DNA from: an uncultured Bacteroidales bacterium
Lineage (GTDB): Bacteria; Bacteroidota; Bacteroidia; Bacteroidales; UBA932
NCBI GenBank assembly: GCA_947306365.1
Contig: CAMZGD010000007.1
Span: 49,079-113,078, forward strand
Direction of reading: 5' to 3'
DNA: 64,000 bases
The position numbers were made by a program, and so were the translations under genes. Below are positions 33,915 through 43,435 of the stretch, piece after piece (position 1 is the stretch's first letter; every line of letters starts with the position of its first letter). The notes below the pieces were generated by a model. The model was given only the letters and a program-made list of their open reading frames with translations. It searched no databases and was not told the origin of the DNA.

Positions 33915-36503
33915 ATGAAACGCATCCTGACACTGCTGCTTTGTTTCAGCGCCCTGGCCGCATCGGCCCAGACGCTGAAAGTCGAAGGCCCCGGCGTGGT
34001 CTCCCTCGACGAGACCTTCCGCATCGTCTTTACCGCCGACGCACGGATCAGCGACTTCGACTGGCCCGGAACGGACGACTTCGAAGTGGTATGGGGACCG
34101 CAGAAAGGCTCGATGTCGAGCACCAACATCGTCAACGGCAAGCGCACGTCCACCCATCAGGAAACGATGACCTACGTGCTGCAGCCCAAGCGCACCGGCA
34201 CGTTCACGCTGGCAGCCGCCACGGCTACCGTCGACAATGCCAGCGTTTCATCGTCCACACTCAAGATCGAGGTCGTGGCGGGCGAACCGCAGCAACCGCA
34301 GACCCGCCAGGAACCCGACCGGGAGAACAACGCCGCCGTCACCGGCACCGTCTCCAGCCAGGACATTTTCCTGCGCCTGGCGCTCAGCAAGACCAGCGTG
34401 GTCAAGGGCGAGCCCATCACGGCCACGCTCAAGATCTACACCCGAACCGACATCACGGGCTTCGAAGACATCAAGTTCCCCACGTTCAACGGATTCTGGA
34501 GCAAGGAGACGGTGACGGTCAACAACCTCGACTTCAAGCGGGAAAACGTGAACGGGACCATCTACAACGCCGCGCTGCTGCGGCAGTACACGCTGATCCC
34601 CCAGCAGAGCGGCACCCTGACCATCGATCCCGCGGAGATGGTCTGCCAGCTGCGTGTCCGCGCTTCCTCGGGCAGCCCGCTCTCGATCTTCGACGACTTT
34701 TTCGACCAGTACCAGACCATCCGGAAGCGGATCGGCACCCCGGCCATCCAGGTCAAGGTGCGTGACCTGCCCGCCGGTGCGCCGGCCTCTTTCTCGGGCG
34801 GCGTGGGCGATTTCAAGATCAGTGCAAAGATGAGCAAGGACGGCATCAAGTCGAACGAGGCCGGCTCGCTCGTCGTCACCCTCTCCGGAAACGGAAACCT
34901 CTCGATGCTCGAGGCGCCCGCCGTGAGTTTCCCGCCGGACTTCGAGGTCTATGACCTCAAGAGCACCGACAAGACGTCGGCCAGCGGCACCAGCGGTTCG
35001 AAAGTCTTCGAATATCCCTTCATCCCGCGCAGCCACGGCGACTTCGTCATCCCGTCGATCGAATACACCTACTACGACAACGTCCACGGGAAATACGTCA
35101 CGACCGCCACCGGCGACATTCCCGTGACGATCGAAAAAGGCGAGGAAGTGACGGGAGGCGGCGTCGTGGTGCCGGGCACCAACCGCCAGGGCGTACGCAG
35201 CCTGGCCGAGGACATCCGCTACATCGCCCTGGGCGACGGACACCTAAAAAAGAATGGAGTATTTTTTGCAGGATCCCTCCTGTTCTACGTGCTTATGGTT
35301 ACGATTACTCTCATATTCCTGCTTGTCGACTACCTGCTGCGCCGCAGGCGGGCCCGCCTTGCCGACGTGGCCGGTTCCCGGAACCGCCGGGCCAACCGGG
35401 TGGCGCGTGCCAGGCTCAGGCAGGCCGAAGATTATCTGCACAAGAATCTTGGCGGTGCCTACTATGAGGAACTGCACAAGGCGCTGATGGGCTATGTATC
35501 CGACAAGCTGCTGATTCCGGCGGCCGACCTGTCGAAGGACACAATCAGCGAAAAACTCCGTGAACGGAACGTGCGCGACGAGAGCGTTTCGGCGCTGATC
35601 CGGCTGATCGACCAGTGCGAATTCGCCCGGTATGCCCCGGCCAGCGAACAGGCGCAGATGGAGAATGAATACAATGAGGCCGTCCGCGTCATCTCGGACA
35701 TCGAGGGGCAGCTGAAGAATCCGAAACCCGGTTCCGGGAAGAAAGCGGCGGGCGCCGCGCTGGCCGCGCTGCTGCTGTGCCTGCAGCTGCCGGCCGCCGC
35801 CCAGGACGATGCCGCTTCGCGCTGGGACAAGGCCGGCGAAGCGTTCGCGGCCGGACTGTGGCAGGAAGCCCTGGACGGGTACAAGGCGCTGGAAAACGAG
35901 GATCTGCAGAGCGCCGACCTGTATTACAACATCGGCAACACCTATTTCAAGCTGGGCGACAACGCCCACGCCATCCTCTATTATGAACGGGCGCTCAAGC
36001 TCGACCCGTCGCACGACGATGCAGCGCACAACCTGTCCATCGTCCGGCAGCTGACCCTCGACAAGATCGACGCGGTGCCCGAATTCATCCTGCTGTCGTG
36101 GTTCCGCAACCTGCGCCAGGCCTTCCCGGCCGATACGTGGGCGTGGATCACGCTGGGGCTGCTGTTGGCCGTCGGCGTGCTGCTCACCCTGTTCCGCAAC
36201 GGGGATTCCGCCGCGCTGCGCAAGGTGTCGTTCATCGTGGCCTGCATCCTGGCCGTACTGGCCGTATTCACGTTCGTCTTCTCACTGCGGCAGAAGCGGG
36301 CGGTGTCACGGGCGGACAGCGCCATCGTCACGGCGCCGGTCTGCACCGTCAAGAGTTCACCGGCCGAAGCCGGAAAGACGGTGTTCGTGCTCCACGAAGG
36401 CACGAAGATCCGTCTGCTTGACAATGTGGGCGACTTCGCCAAGGTCGAAATCGCCGACGGCCGCCAGGGCTGGGCCGACACCGCTGCTTTCGAAGTCATC
36501 TGA
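33915..36503 (+). CDS. batD-batE: Fused BatD-BatE protein
   Basis: 862 residues in one uninterrupted frame. Residues 1-18 are a signal peptide (AASAQ); about 19-445 form the BatD beta-sandwich region (DUF7379-type; SSQDIFLRLALSKTSVVKGEPI); a membrane segment follows at about 447-470, then a basic and helical cytoplasmic part to 605. Residues 609-630 read like a complete signal peptide (Lys-Lys, hydrophobic core, AAA before Gln630). After it come BatE features: TPR units (LYYNIGNTYFKLGDNAHAI), two membrane segments and a C-terminal SH3-like domain (APVCTVKSSPAEAGKTVFVL). BatD and BatE are normally separate genes. No ATG or GTG lies near the junction that could restart translation as a clean BatE. 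Start chosen at MKRILTLLL, 8 bp after the batC stop. Confidence 0.9.
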   Translation: MKRILTLLLCFSALAASAQTLKVEGPGVVSLDETFRIVFTADARISDFDWPGTDDFEVVWGPQKGSMSSTNIVNGKRTSTHQETMTYVLQPKRTGTFTLAAATATVDNASVSSSTLKIEVVAGEPQQPQTRQEPDRENNAAVTGTVSSQDIFLRLALSKTSVVKGEPITATLKIYTRTDITGFEDIKFPTFNGFWSKETVTVNNLDFKRENVNGTIYNAALLRQYTLIPQQSGTLTIDPAEMVCQLRVRASSGSPLSIFDDFFDQYQTIRKRIGTPAIQVKVRDLPAGAPASFSGGVGDFKISAKMSKDGIKSNEAGSLVVTLSGNGNLSMLEAPAVSFPPDFEVYDLKSTDKTSASGTSGSKVFEYPFIPRSHGDFVIPSIEYTYYDNVHGKYVTTATGDIPVTIEKGEEVTGGGVVVPGTNRQGVRSLAEDIRYIALGDGHLKKNGVFFAGSLLFYVLMVTITLIFLLVDYLLRRRRARLADVAGSRNRRANRVARARLRQAEDYLHKNLGGAYYEELHKALMGYVSDKLLIPAADLSKDTISEKLRERNVRDESVSALIRLIDQCEFARYAPASEQAQMENEYNEAVRVISDIEGQLKNPKPGSGKKAAGAALAALLLCLQLPAAAQDDAASRWDKAGEAFAAGLWQEALDGYKALENEDLQSADLYYNIGNTYFKLGDNAHAILYYERALKLDPSHDDAAHNLSIVRQLTLDKIDAVPEFILLSWFRNLRQAFPADTWAWITLGLLLAVGVLLTLFRNGDSAALRKVSFIVACILAVLAVFTFVFSLRQKRAVSRADSAIVTAPVCTVKSSPAEAGKTVFVLHEGTKIRLLDNVGDFAKVEIADGRQGWADTAAFEVI

Positions 36504-36518
36504 CCGGCTCTGTCCCGT

Positions 36519-37679
36519 TCACAGGCTGCGGAGGGCTTCGATGGGATCGAGGGCGGCGGCACGGCGGGCCGGAAGCAGGCCGGACAGAAGGCTCACGACG
36601 AAGGCGATGGCAAGCGCCGCGCCGACCCATTGCCAGGGAACCGTGAAGCTGCCGTCCATCACCAAAGCCGTAAGCCCGCCGAACGCAAGTCCGAGCAATA
36701 CGCCGGAAAGGCCGCCCAGCTGGCCGATCACCACCGACTCCATCAGGAAATCCCGCGCCACGGTGCGTGCCCTGGCGCCCAGCGCCCGCCGCGTCCCGAT
36801 TTCACGCGTACGCTCCTTCACCGACACCAGCAGGCTGTTCATCAGGCCGACCGACGCGCCGAGCATCGTAATCAATCCGATTCCAAGGGCCACCAGGGAC
36901 AGTTTCGCACGGAGCGAAGCCAGCGTGGCCTCTGCACCCTCGGCCTGCACGATCTCAAAGTCGGGTTCCGCTCCGGGCGGAAGCCGGCGGACAACGGCCA
37001 TCTGCCGCCCTGCCTCCCCGACGGCTGCAGCAGCAGACATACCGGACGGGGCACGGACCGTAACACGACAGCTTGCGGCAGAAGCGTCGACGGGTACCAG
37101 CAGGGAGGCATCCAACCCCGACCCGTACAGGGCGCCCTGCCGGGCCAGCACACCGACCACACGGTAACGGCCGCCTTCGAAGGAGACCATCTCCCCCGGT
37201 CCGCCGTTCCCGCCGAAGAGCTTTCGCCGGAGATTGTCGCCGAGGATGGCGACCGGTTGACGGGTCTCGACCTCCTGCAGTGTAAAACCGCGCCCGGCCG
37301 CCAGCCGGACATCCTGGCAGGAGAGGTAGTGCGCATCGCAGGCAAGCACGCGGACCACCGGATCGGTGGTCACGCCACCGCACCGGACCTGCACCCGCGT
37401 CGCGCGCTCGGCCCAGACGGACGCGGCGCCCGGCAGGCCGTCACGGAAAGCCGCGGCCTGGCGGAAACCGATGGGCGGGGCGCCGTCTTTTGCCTGCACC
37501 GTGAACAGGCCGGCCCCGGCACGGCCCAGGCTGCCGCCCACTTCGTCGGACAGGATGGCCAGTGCCGTCTGGATGCCGACCAGCGACGCCACGCCGACGG
37601 CGATGATCGCAACGGTCAGCAGCGACCGGCGACGGTTGACCAATACGGAATCCAGGGCGAAACGGAAACAATCTCTCAT
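36519..37679 (-). CDS. MacB-like ABC transporter permease (FtsX family)
   Basis: 386 residues with an N-terminal membrane segment, a large periplasmic MacB-PCD domain (about 40-255), and three C-terminal membrane segments forming the FtsX domain with the signature KERTREIGTRRALGA. It ends LDPIEALRSL, as in MacB permeases. Start at ATG 37677-37679 is preceded by GGAGG at a good distance, an unusually clear ribosome-binding site for this window. No ATPase or membrane-fusion gene is adjacent, so its partner must be encoded elsewhere. Convergent with the Bat operon (15-bp gap). Confidence 0.85.
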   Translation of the reverse strand: MRDCFRFALDSVLVNRRRSLLTVAIIAVGVASLVGIQTALAILSDEVGGSLGRAGAGLFTVQAKDGAPPIGFRQAAAFRDGLPGAASVWAERATRVQVRCGGVTTDPVVRVLACDAHYLSCQDVRLAAGRGFTLQEVETRQPVAILGDNLRRKLFGGNGGPGEMVSFEGGRYRVVGVLARQGALYGSGLDASLLVPVDASAASCRVTVRAPSGMSAAAAVGEAGRQMAVVRRLPPGAEPDFEIVQAEGAEATLASLRAKLSLVALGIGLITMLGASVGLMNSLLVSVKERTREIGTRRALGARARTVARDFLMESVVIGQLGGLSGVLLGLAFGGLTALVMDGSFTVPWQWVGAALAIAFVVSLLSGLLPARRAAALDPIEALRSL

Positions 37680-37738
37680 CACAGATCCTCCAGCAAAAGA
37701 TTTGACTTTCAAAAATAGGAAATTTTCGCGGTTTGAAC

Positions 37739-37746
37739 TATTTTTG
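37739..37746 (+). promoter_or_regulatory. -7 box of the rluB-era-parC run
   Basis: TATTTTTG, perfect TAnnTTTG, 37 bp before the chosen rluB start. It lies inside the longer reading frame, which argues against an upstream start. Confidence 0.5.
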
Positions 37747-37783
37747 CAAGATAAAATGCACGTATTTTACACGTAACGTTCCG

Positions 37784-38581
37784 ATGGAAGAAAAACCGCG
37801 TTCCAAACGCCCCTACACGAAGCGAAGCAGTGACGGAAAACGTCCGCAGCCCAATTCATCCGGCCCCGTCCGCCTCAACAAGTTCATCGCCAATTCCGGC
37901 ATCTGCTCGCGCCGGGAAGCCGATACGTATATCGAAACCGGACTGGTCACAGTCAACGGCGTGAAGGTCACCGAACTGGGCACGAAGATCGACCCCGAGA
38001 AAGACGACGTCCGCTTCAACGGAACCCGCATCAAGGGCGAGAAGAAAGTGTACATCGTGATGAACAAGCCCAAGGATTTCGTCACCACGATGGCGGACCC
38101 GCACGCTGAACGCACCGTGATGGACTTGATTTCCAAAAGCCTGTGCCCGGAGCGGGTGTACCCGGTCGGACGGCTCGACAAATCCACCACCGGCGTGCTC
38201 CTGTTCACCAACGACGGCGAACTGTCCGAGAAGCTCACCCACCCTTCCCACGGTGTCCGGAAGATCTACCACGCCACCCTCGACAAGAACCTCAGGAAGG
38301 AAGACTTCGACAAGATCCTCGCGGGCGTCGAGCTGGCGGACGGCCCGATTGCGGCCGACGCCCTATCCTACGTGGACAATGACAAAAGCCAGGTCGGCCT
38401 GGAGATCCACTCCGGCCGCAACCGCATCGTCCGGCGCATCTTCGAATCGCTGGGCTACAAGGTGAAGAAGCTCGACCGCGTCTATTTCGCCGGACTCACC
38501 AAGAAACAGCTCCGCCGCGGCGCCTGGCGCTTCCTCGACGAGAAAGAGATCGCACTGCTGAAAATGGGGGCCTTCAAATGA
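37784..38581 (+). CDS. rluB: RluB/RsuA-type pseudouridine synthase
   Basis: 265 residues: a basic N-terminal extension (about 1-30), an S4 RNA-binding domain (VRLNKFIANSGICSRREADTYI), then the catalytic domain with the nucleophile Asp in PVGRLDKSTTGVLLFTNDG. Large-subunit rRNA (23S position near 2605) is the usual target of RluB; RsuA-like specificity cannot be excluded by sequence. Start at 37784 because the -7 box lies upstream of it. Its stop overlaps the era start as ATGA. Confidence 0.9.
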   Translation: MEEKPRSKRPYTKRSSDGKRPQPNSSGPVRLNKFIANSGICSRREADTYIETGLVTVNGVKVTELGTKIDPEKDDVRFNGTRIKGEKKVYIVMNKPKDFVTTMADPHAERTVMDLISKSLCPERVYPVGRLDKSTTGVLLFTNDGELSEKLTHPSHGVRKIYHATLDKNLRKEDFDKILAGVELADGPIAADALSYVDNDKSQVGLEIHSGRNRIVRRIFESLGYKVKKLDRVYFAGLTKKQLRRGAWRFLDEKEIALLKMGAFK

Positions 38582-39489
38582 TGGAAGCGAAGGAAAAGAC
38601 GCCCCGGCAGCACCGCGCGGGTTTCGTCAACATCATCGGCAACCCGAACGTCGGCAAATCGACCCTGATGAACGCCCTCGTGGGCGAGAACCTGTCGATC
38701 GTCACGGCCAAGGCCCAGACCACCCGGCACCGCATCATGGGCATCGTCAACGGAGAAGACTGGCAGATCGTCTTTTCCGACACGCCGGGCATCCTCAAGC
38801 CCAGCTATGCACTGCAGCAGAGCATGCTCGACTTCGTGGACACGGCCATCGGCGACGCCGACATCATCCTCTACGTCACCGATGTGGTGGAGAAGAAAGA
38901 CAAGAACGCGGAATACGTCGAAAAGCTGCGGCAGCTCGAATGCCCGGTGCTCATCGTCCTTAACAAGATCGACCTGAGCGACCAGCCCACCGTGCTGAAC
39001 CTCATCCGGGAGTGGCAGGAACTCGTGCCGAAGGCCGAGATCTTCCCCGTGTCGGCCAAGGAGCGCTTCAACCTCGAAGGCATCCTCGACACCCTTGTCG
39101 CCCGCCTGCCGGTAAGCCCGCCCTGGTACGACAAGGACCAGTTCACCGACAAGAGCATGCGCTTCTTCGCCTCGGAGATCATCCGCGAGAAGATCCTTGA
39201 GAACTACGACAAGGAAATCCCCTACTGCACCGAGGTGGTGATCGAGCGCTTCAAGGAAGGGGACGACCGCTACGACATCGGCGCCGTGATCAACGTGATG
39301 CGCGATTCCCAGAAGGGCATCGTCATCGGCAAGGGCGGCAGCGCCCTCAAGCGCGTGGCCACGCAGGCCCGCCTGGAGATGGAGGACTTCTTCCAGAAGA
39401 AGGTGTTCCTGCAGGTCTTCGTGAAAGTGGAGCCCGACTGGCGCGAAGACCGGAAAATGCTTAGAAAATTCGGATACATACAGGATTGA
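38578..39489 (+). CDS. era: GTPase Era
   Basis: Ribosome-assembly GTPase that binds the 16S rRNA 3' end. 303 residues: G1 GNPNVGKST, G2 TTRH, G3 DTPG, G4 NKID, then a C-terminal type II KH domain with GIVIGKGGSALKRV. The start overlaps the rluB stop by 4 bp and parC follows 8 bp after the stop. Confidence 0.97.
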   Translation: MMEAKEKTPRQHRAGFVNIIGNPNVGKSTLMNALVGENLSIVTAKAQTTRHRIMGIVNGEDWQIVFSDTPGILKPSYALQQSMLDFVDTAIGDADIILYVTDVVEKKDKNAEYVEKLRQLECPVLIVLNKIDLSDQPTVLNLIREWQELVPKAEIFPVSAKERFNLEGILDTLVARLPVSPPWYDKDQFTDKSMRFFASEIIREKILENYDKEIPYCTEVVIERFKEGDDRYDIGAVINVMRDSQKGIVIGKGGSALKRVATQARLEMEDFFQKKVFLQVFVKVEPDWREDRKMLRKFGYIQD

Positions 39490-39497
39490 CAGAAGCT

Positions 39498-42215
39498 ATG
39501 AAAGAAGACGACGAGTTGGACGAAATGGAAGGCATGGACGAAGTGCTTCCGGAAGAAGAGGAAGAGATCGACCAGACCGTGGACGAGGATGCCGCCGATC
39601 CGGCACAAGGCAAGTTCGACCGGCTGGTGGCCGAGGGCGAGAACAAGTACAAGCTCTCGGGCATGTACCGGGAGTGGTTCCTCGACTACGCTTCCTACGT
39701 GATTCTGGACCGCGCCGTCCCCCACATCGAAGACGGCCTCAAGCCGGTGCAGCGCCGCATCCTCCACGCGATGCAGAAAGTGGAGGACGGACACTACCAC
39801 AAGGTGGCAGGCATCGTGGGCGACACGATGAAATACCACCCGCACGGCGACGCCTCGATCAAGGACGCGCTCGTGGGCCTCGGCCAGAAGGAATATCTGA
39901 TCGACACCCAGGGCAACTGGGGCAACATCTTCACCGGCGACGCCGCCGCGGCTTCCCGCTACATCGAGGCCCGGCTGAGCAAGTTCGCCCTCGAAGTCGC
40001 CTTCAACAAGAAAATCACCGAATGGGTGCCTTCCTATGACGGCACGAACCAGGAACCGGTGGTCCTCCCGATGAAGTTCCCGCTGCTGCTCGCTCAGGGA
40101 ACGGAAGGCATCGCCGTGGGCCTGGCGGTCAAGATCCTGCCCCACAACTTCAACGAACTGCTCGACGCCAGCATCGCAGCCCTGCGCGACAAGCCGTTCC
40201 AGCTTTTCCCCGACTTCCCGACCGGCGGCCTGATCGACTGCTCGCGCTACAACAACGGCCTGCGGGGCGGAAAGGTGAAGATCCGCGCCCGGATCGTCAA
40301 GACCGACAAGCGCACGCTCACCATCACCGAAATCCCCTACGGACAGACCACCGAAAGCCTGATCGACTCGATCATCAAGGCCAACGACAAGGGCAAGATC
40401 AAAATCAAGAAGATCGACGACATGTCGAGCAGCGGCGTGGAGATCAACATCACGCTCCAGAACGACGTCTCGCCCGACAAGACCATCGACGCCCTCTACG
40501 CCTTCACCAACTGCGAGGTAGCCCTCTCGCCCAACGCCTGCGTGATCATGGACCGCAAGCCGCACTTCCTGGGCGTGGACGACATCCTTCGCTACAATGC
40601 CTTCCATACGAAAGACCTCTTCCAGCAGGAGCTGGGCATCCTGCTCGACGAACTGGAGGGCGACTGGCACTGGTCGAGCCTGGAGAAGATCTTCTTTGAG
40701 CAGAAGGTGTACCGCATCCTCGAAAACGACGCGGTGACGTGGGAGGAGCAGCTGCAGGACGTCAAGCGCGAGATGGACAAATACCAGTCGCTGCTGCGGC
40801 GGCCCATCACCCCGGAAGACATCGCCAAGCTGGTGGAGAAGCCGGTCCGCAAGATCTCCCGCTTCGACATCAAGGCCGCCGAGGAACGGATCCGCGGCAT
40901 CGAGGCCGACATCGAGGAGGTGAAGAACAACCTGGAGCACCTTACCGAATTCACGATCCGCTATTTCCAGCAGCTCAAGCGCAAATACGGCGCCCGTTTC
41001 CCGCGCAGGACCGAAGTGTCGACCTTCGAGAACATCCAGGCCGAGAAGGTGATCACCCTCAACGCCAAGCTCTATGCCAACAAGGCCGACGGCTTCGTGG
41101 GCACCGATCCCAAGAAGATCGACGGGGCGGAATACATCTGCGACTGCTCGGACATCGCCGAGATCGTGGTCTTCATGAAGAACGGCCGCTACATGGTGAC
41201 CAAGGTGAAGGACAAGGCCTTCATCGGCAAGGACATCATCCACGCCGCCGTGTTCAACCGCCGCGACGAGCGAACGGTCTACAACGTGGTCTATCGCGAC
41301 GGCAAGCCGGGCGGGGTCTACTACGCGAAGCGGTTCGCCATCACGGGCATCACCCGCGACAAGGAATACGACCTGACGCAGGGCAAGCCCGGCTCGACGG
41401 TCATCTGGTTCACTGCCAACAGCAACGGTGAGGCGGAGGTGCTCCGCATCCAGTACCGGCCGCGGCCGAAGCTCAAGAAGCTGGTGGACGAATACAATTT
41501 CGCCGACCTGGCCATCAAGGGGCGCGCGTCGCGCGGCAACGTGGTCACGAGCAAGAATTCCATCCAGCGCATCACCCTCAAGGCGAAAGGCGTCTCCACG
41601 CTTGCCGGCAAGCAGATCTGGCTCGACGAAGACATCTGGCGCCTCAACGACGCCGGGCGCGGCCGCTACCTGGGCGAATTCTCCGACGGCGACCTGATCC
41701 TGGTGCTGTGCAAGGACGGGACGTTCTACACCACGACGTTCGACCTGAGCACGCACTTCCAGGGCGAGATCATGCGCGTCGAGAAATTCGATCCCGACAA
41801 GACGTTCTCGGCGCTCTACTACGACGGTCCCGCCAAGGCATATTACATAAAGCGGTTCGGCTTCGAGCCGAACGGCGGCATCGCCACCGGCTTCATTGCC
41901 GAAGGCAAGAATTCGAAACTGCTGGCGCTGAGCGAAGACCGGTATCCGCAGCTGCTGGTGACCTTCGGCGGCAAGAACGCAAACAGGGAACCGGAGCTGA
42001 TCGATGTCGAGCAGTTCATCGGCAAGAAGGGATTCCGGGCGAAGGGCAAGAAGGTGTCGCCGTTCGACATCAAGGCGGTGCAGTTCGTGGAGCCGCTGGT
42101 CAAGGAGGAACCCGAGCCGGAACCCGAGCCCGAGCCGGAAGAAGTGCCGGGCGATGACGGTCCCGAGACGGACCTCACGGACTGGTCCAACCCTGCCGAA
42201 CCCACACTGTTCTAA
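39498..42215 (+). CDS. parC: DNA topoisomerase IV subunit A (ParC)
   Basis: Type IIA topoisomerase A subunit that decatenates chromosomes. 905 residues. An acidic leader of about 45 residues precedes the breakage-reunion domain (DYASYVILDRAVPHIEDGLKPVQRRIL), with the catalytic Tyr155 in AASRYIEARL. A shortened C-terminal beta-pinwheel follows, lacking a clear GyrA box, and the protein ends in a Glu-Pro repeat (EEPEPEPEPEPEEVP). These traits fit Bacteroidota ParC rather than GyrA. The B subunit gene is not adjacent. An earlier in-frame TTG overlaps the era stop; the ATG at 39498 is preferred. Confidence 0.92.
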   Translation: MKEDDELDEMEGMDEVLPEEEEEIDQTVDEDAADPAQGKFDRLVAEGENKYKLSGMYREWFLDYASYVILDRAVPHIEDGLKPVQRRILHAMQKVEDGHYHKVAGIVGDTMKYHPHGDASIKDALVGLGQKEYLIDTQGNWGNIFTGDAAAASRYIEARLSKFALEVAFNKKITEWVPSYDGTNQEPVVLPMKFPLLLAQGTEGIAVGLAVKILPHNFNELLDASIAALRDKPFQLFPDFPTGGLIDCSRYNNGLRGGKVKIRARIVKTDKRTLTITEIPYGQTTESLIDSIIKANDKGKIKIKKIDDMSSSGVEINITLQNDVSPDKTIDALYAFTNCEVALSPNACVIMDRKPHFLGVDDILRYNAFHTKDLFQQELGILLDELEGDWHWSSLEKIFFEQKVYRILENDAVTWEEQLQDVKREMDKYQSLLRRPITPEDIAKLVEKPVRKISRFDIKAAEERIRGIEADIEEVKNNLEHLTEFTIRYFQQLKRKYGARFPRRTEVSTFENIQAEKVITLNAKLYANKADGFVGTDPKKIDGAEYICDCSDIAEIVVFMKNGRYMVTKVKDKAFIGKDIIHAAVFNRRDERTVYNVVYRDGKPGGVYYAKRFAITGITRDKEYDLTQGKPGSTVIWFTANSNGEAEVLRIQYRPRPKLKKLVDEYNFADLAIKGRASRGNVVTSKNSIQRITLKAKGVSTLAGKQIWLDEDIWRLNDAGRGRYLGEFSDGDLILVLCKDGTFYTTTFDLSTHFQGEIMRVEKFDPDKTFSALYYDGPAKAYYIKRFGFEPNGGIATGFIAEGKNSKLLALSEDRYPQLLVTFGGKNANREPELIDVEQFIGKKGFRAKGKKVSPFDIKAVQFVEPLVKEEPEPEPEPEPEEVPGDDGPETDLTDWSNPAEPTLF

Positions 42216-42260
42216 TCGCCCGTGGCACATACCCCGCTGATTATCAACAGAATAGCCATA

Positions 42261-42288
42261 ATCGGTTGCGCATTTTTACGCAACCGAT
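42261..42288. repeat. Inverted repeat between parC and aroK
   Basis: ATCGGTTGCG (42261-42270) pairs perfectly with CGCAACCGAT (42279-42288) around an 8-nt loop. No T-tract follows, so it may be an operator, an mRNA 3' structure for parC or a weak terminator. Confidence 0.5.
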
Positions 42289-42327
42289 ATAAAGATAATT
42301 ACTGAAAATCAAATCTTTAGGTGCCAC

Positions 42328-42849
42328 ATGATCATAGCACTGACGGGATTCATGGCCAGCGGCAAGACGACGTTCGGACGGGCGGCGGCCGAACGGATCG
42401 GCTGGGACTTCGTCGACCTGGACCAGGTCGTCGAAGCCCGGTACGGGACGCCGGCCGAGATTTTCTCGGCGTGCGGCGAAGCGTTTTTCCGGGAGCTGGA
42501 GACCCGGTTGCTGGAAGAAGTCCTGCAGTCGGAGCGCAATACGGTGCTGGCGCTCGGCGGCGGCACGGTCCTCCGCGACGAGAACCTGCGCCTCCTGCGG
42601 CAGCGGAGCGCCGTCCTCTGGCTCGACACCGCCTACGACATCATCCTTTCGGAACTCGGCAACGCCGACCGGCCGCTCCTCCACGGCCGTTCGCCGGCGC
42701 AGATTCGCGCCCTCTATGACGAACGACGGCCACGCTACGCCGCCGTCGCAGACTTCGTGTTCCCCGTCGTCACCGACGACTACGAGCAGGTCATCACTGA
42801 CCTTGCCGCCGCGATCGCGGCATACCCCGGCCGCGGCCGGAAAGGATGA
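42328..42849 (+). CDS. aroK: Shikimate kinase
   Basis: Phosphorylates shikimate on the way to chorismate. 173 residues: P-loop GFMASGKTT (7-15), DLDQVVE, FRELE (substrate arginine), LGGGTVLRDEN, and the lid arginine region RPLLHG. Its last 56 bp overlap the convergent PAP2 gene. aroE lies 7 kb further on, not in an operon with it. Confidence 0.94.
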   Translation: MIIALTGFMASGKTTFGRAAAERIGWDFVDLDQVVEARYGTPAEIFSACGEAFFRELETRLLEEVLQSERNTVLALGGGTVLRDENLRLLRQRSAVLWLDTAYDIILSELGNADRPLLHGRSPAQIRALYDERRPRYAAVADFVFPVVTDDYEQVITDLAAAIAAYPGRGRKG

Positions 42850-43396
42850 AAATCCAGGAAGCCAGCCATCCTGATAGCGCGCCGACGGCCCAGCCCGCGA
42901 GCACGTCGCCCGCATAATGTTTCCCGACGAAGACCCGGCTGATGCCGATCAGGAAAGCCAGGGAGAAAGCTACCCACGCATAGCCCTGCGCGTGACGCGC
43001 CCTGTCGTGGCGGAGGCACCGGAAAGAACACAGGGCCAGCGCCAGCGCATTCGCCGCGTGGGCGGAGAAAAAGCCGTAGCGTCCGCCCTTTCCTTCAAGC
43101 AGCCGCAGTCCGCCGTCCAGCATCTCCGGATCCCAGCACGGCCGCAGACGCGCCACCGCCTGTTTCACGAAAAAGGCGGTCCGGTCTGCCAGCACGAAAG
43201 CCAGCGCGCAGGCGGCCACCGCCACGAGCGCCCGTTTCCAGCCCAGCCGGATGAAAAGATACGCCACCATCGCGCCGCAGAGCGCATACCACAGCGCACG
43301 GCAGGAAAGTACCTGCCACGCTGCGTCCGTCGCCGGACAATGCAGGGCGTTCAGCGCCAGCGTGACCTCGCGGTCCCAATGTAGGATTCCGTTCAT
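42794..43396 (-). CDS. PAP2-superfamily phosphatase
   Basis: 200 residues with about six membrane segments. The three-part lipid phosphatase signature is present: Lys78 with Arg85-Pro86 (KQAVARLRP), Ser111-Ala-His113 (SAHA, in place of PSGH) and Ser153-Arg154 with His160 and Asp164 (SRVFVGKHYAGD). Likely acts on membrane phospholipids or undecaprenyl pyrophosphate. Start is the ATG at 43394-43396; a TATCTTTG box lies 10 bp upstream. A further 19 codons upstream are open but cross that box. Confidence 0.85.
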   Translation of the reverse strand: MNGILHWDREVTLALNALHCPATDAAWQVLSCRALWYALCGAMVAYLFIRLGWKRALVAVAACALAFVLADRTAFFVKQAVARLRPCWDPEMLDGGLRLLEGKGGRYGFFSAHAANALALALCSFRCLRHDRARHAQGYAWVAFSLAFLIGISRVFVGKHYAGDVLAGWAVGALSGWLASWIFILSGRGRGMPRSRRQGQ

Positions 43397-43406
43397 CAGT
43401 TTGCTG

Positions 43407-43414
43407 CAAAGATA
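43407..43414 (-). promoter_or_regulatory. -7 box of the PAP2 gene
   Basis: TATCTTTG on the minus strand, 10 bp upstream of its start codon; forms a divergent pair with the GH97 promoter. Confidence 0.5.
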
Positions 43415-43435
43415 GGACATTCCCGCCAGATTGTC

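Noticed and set aside
39270..42230. A 986-residue frame antisense to parC, and similar ones antisense to the tricorn-type, gln S, and lysS genes
   Set aside because: Composition is His/Arg/Asp/Val-rich repeats typical of reverse-complement reading of GC-rich genes; the opposite strand encodes well-known proteins.
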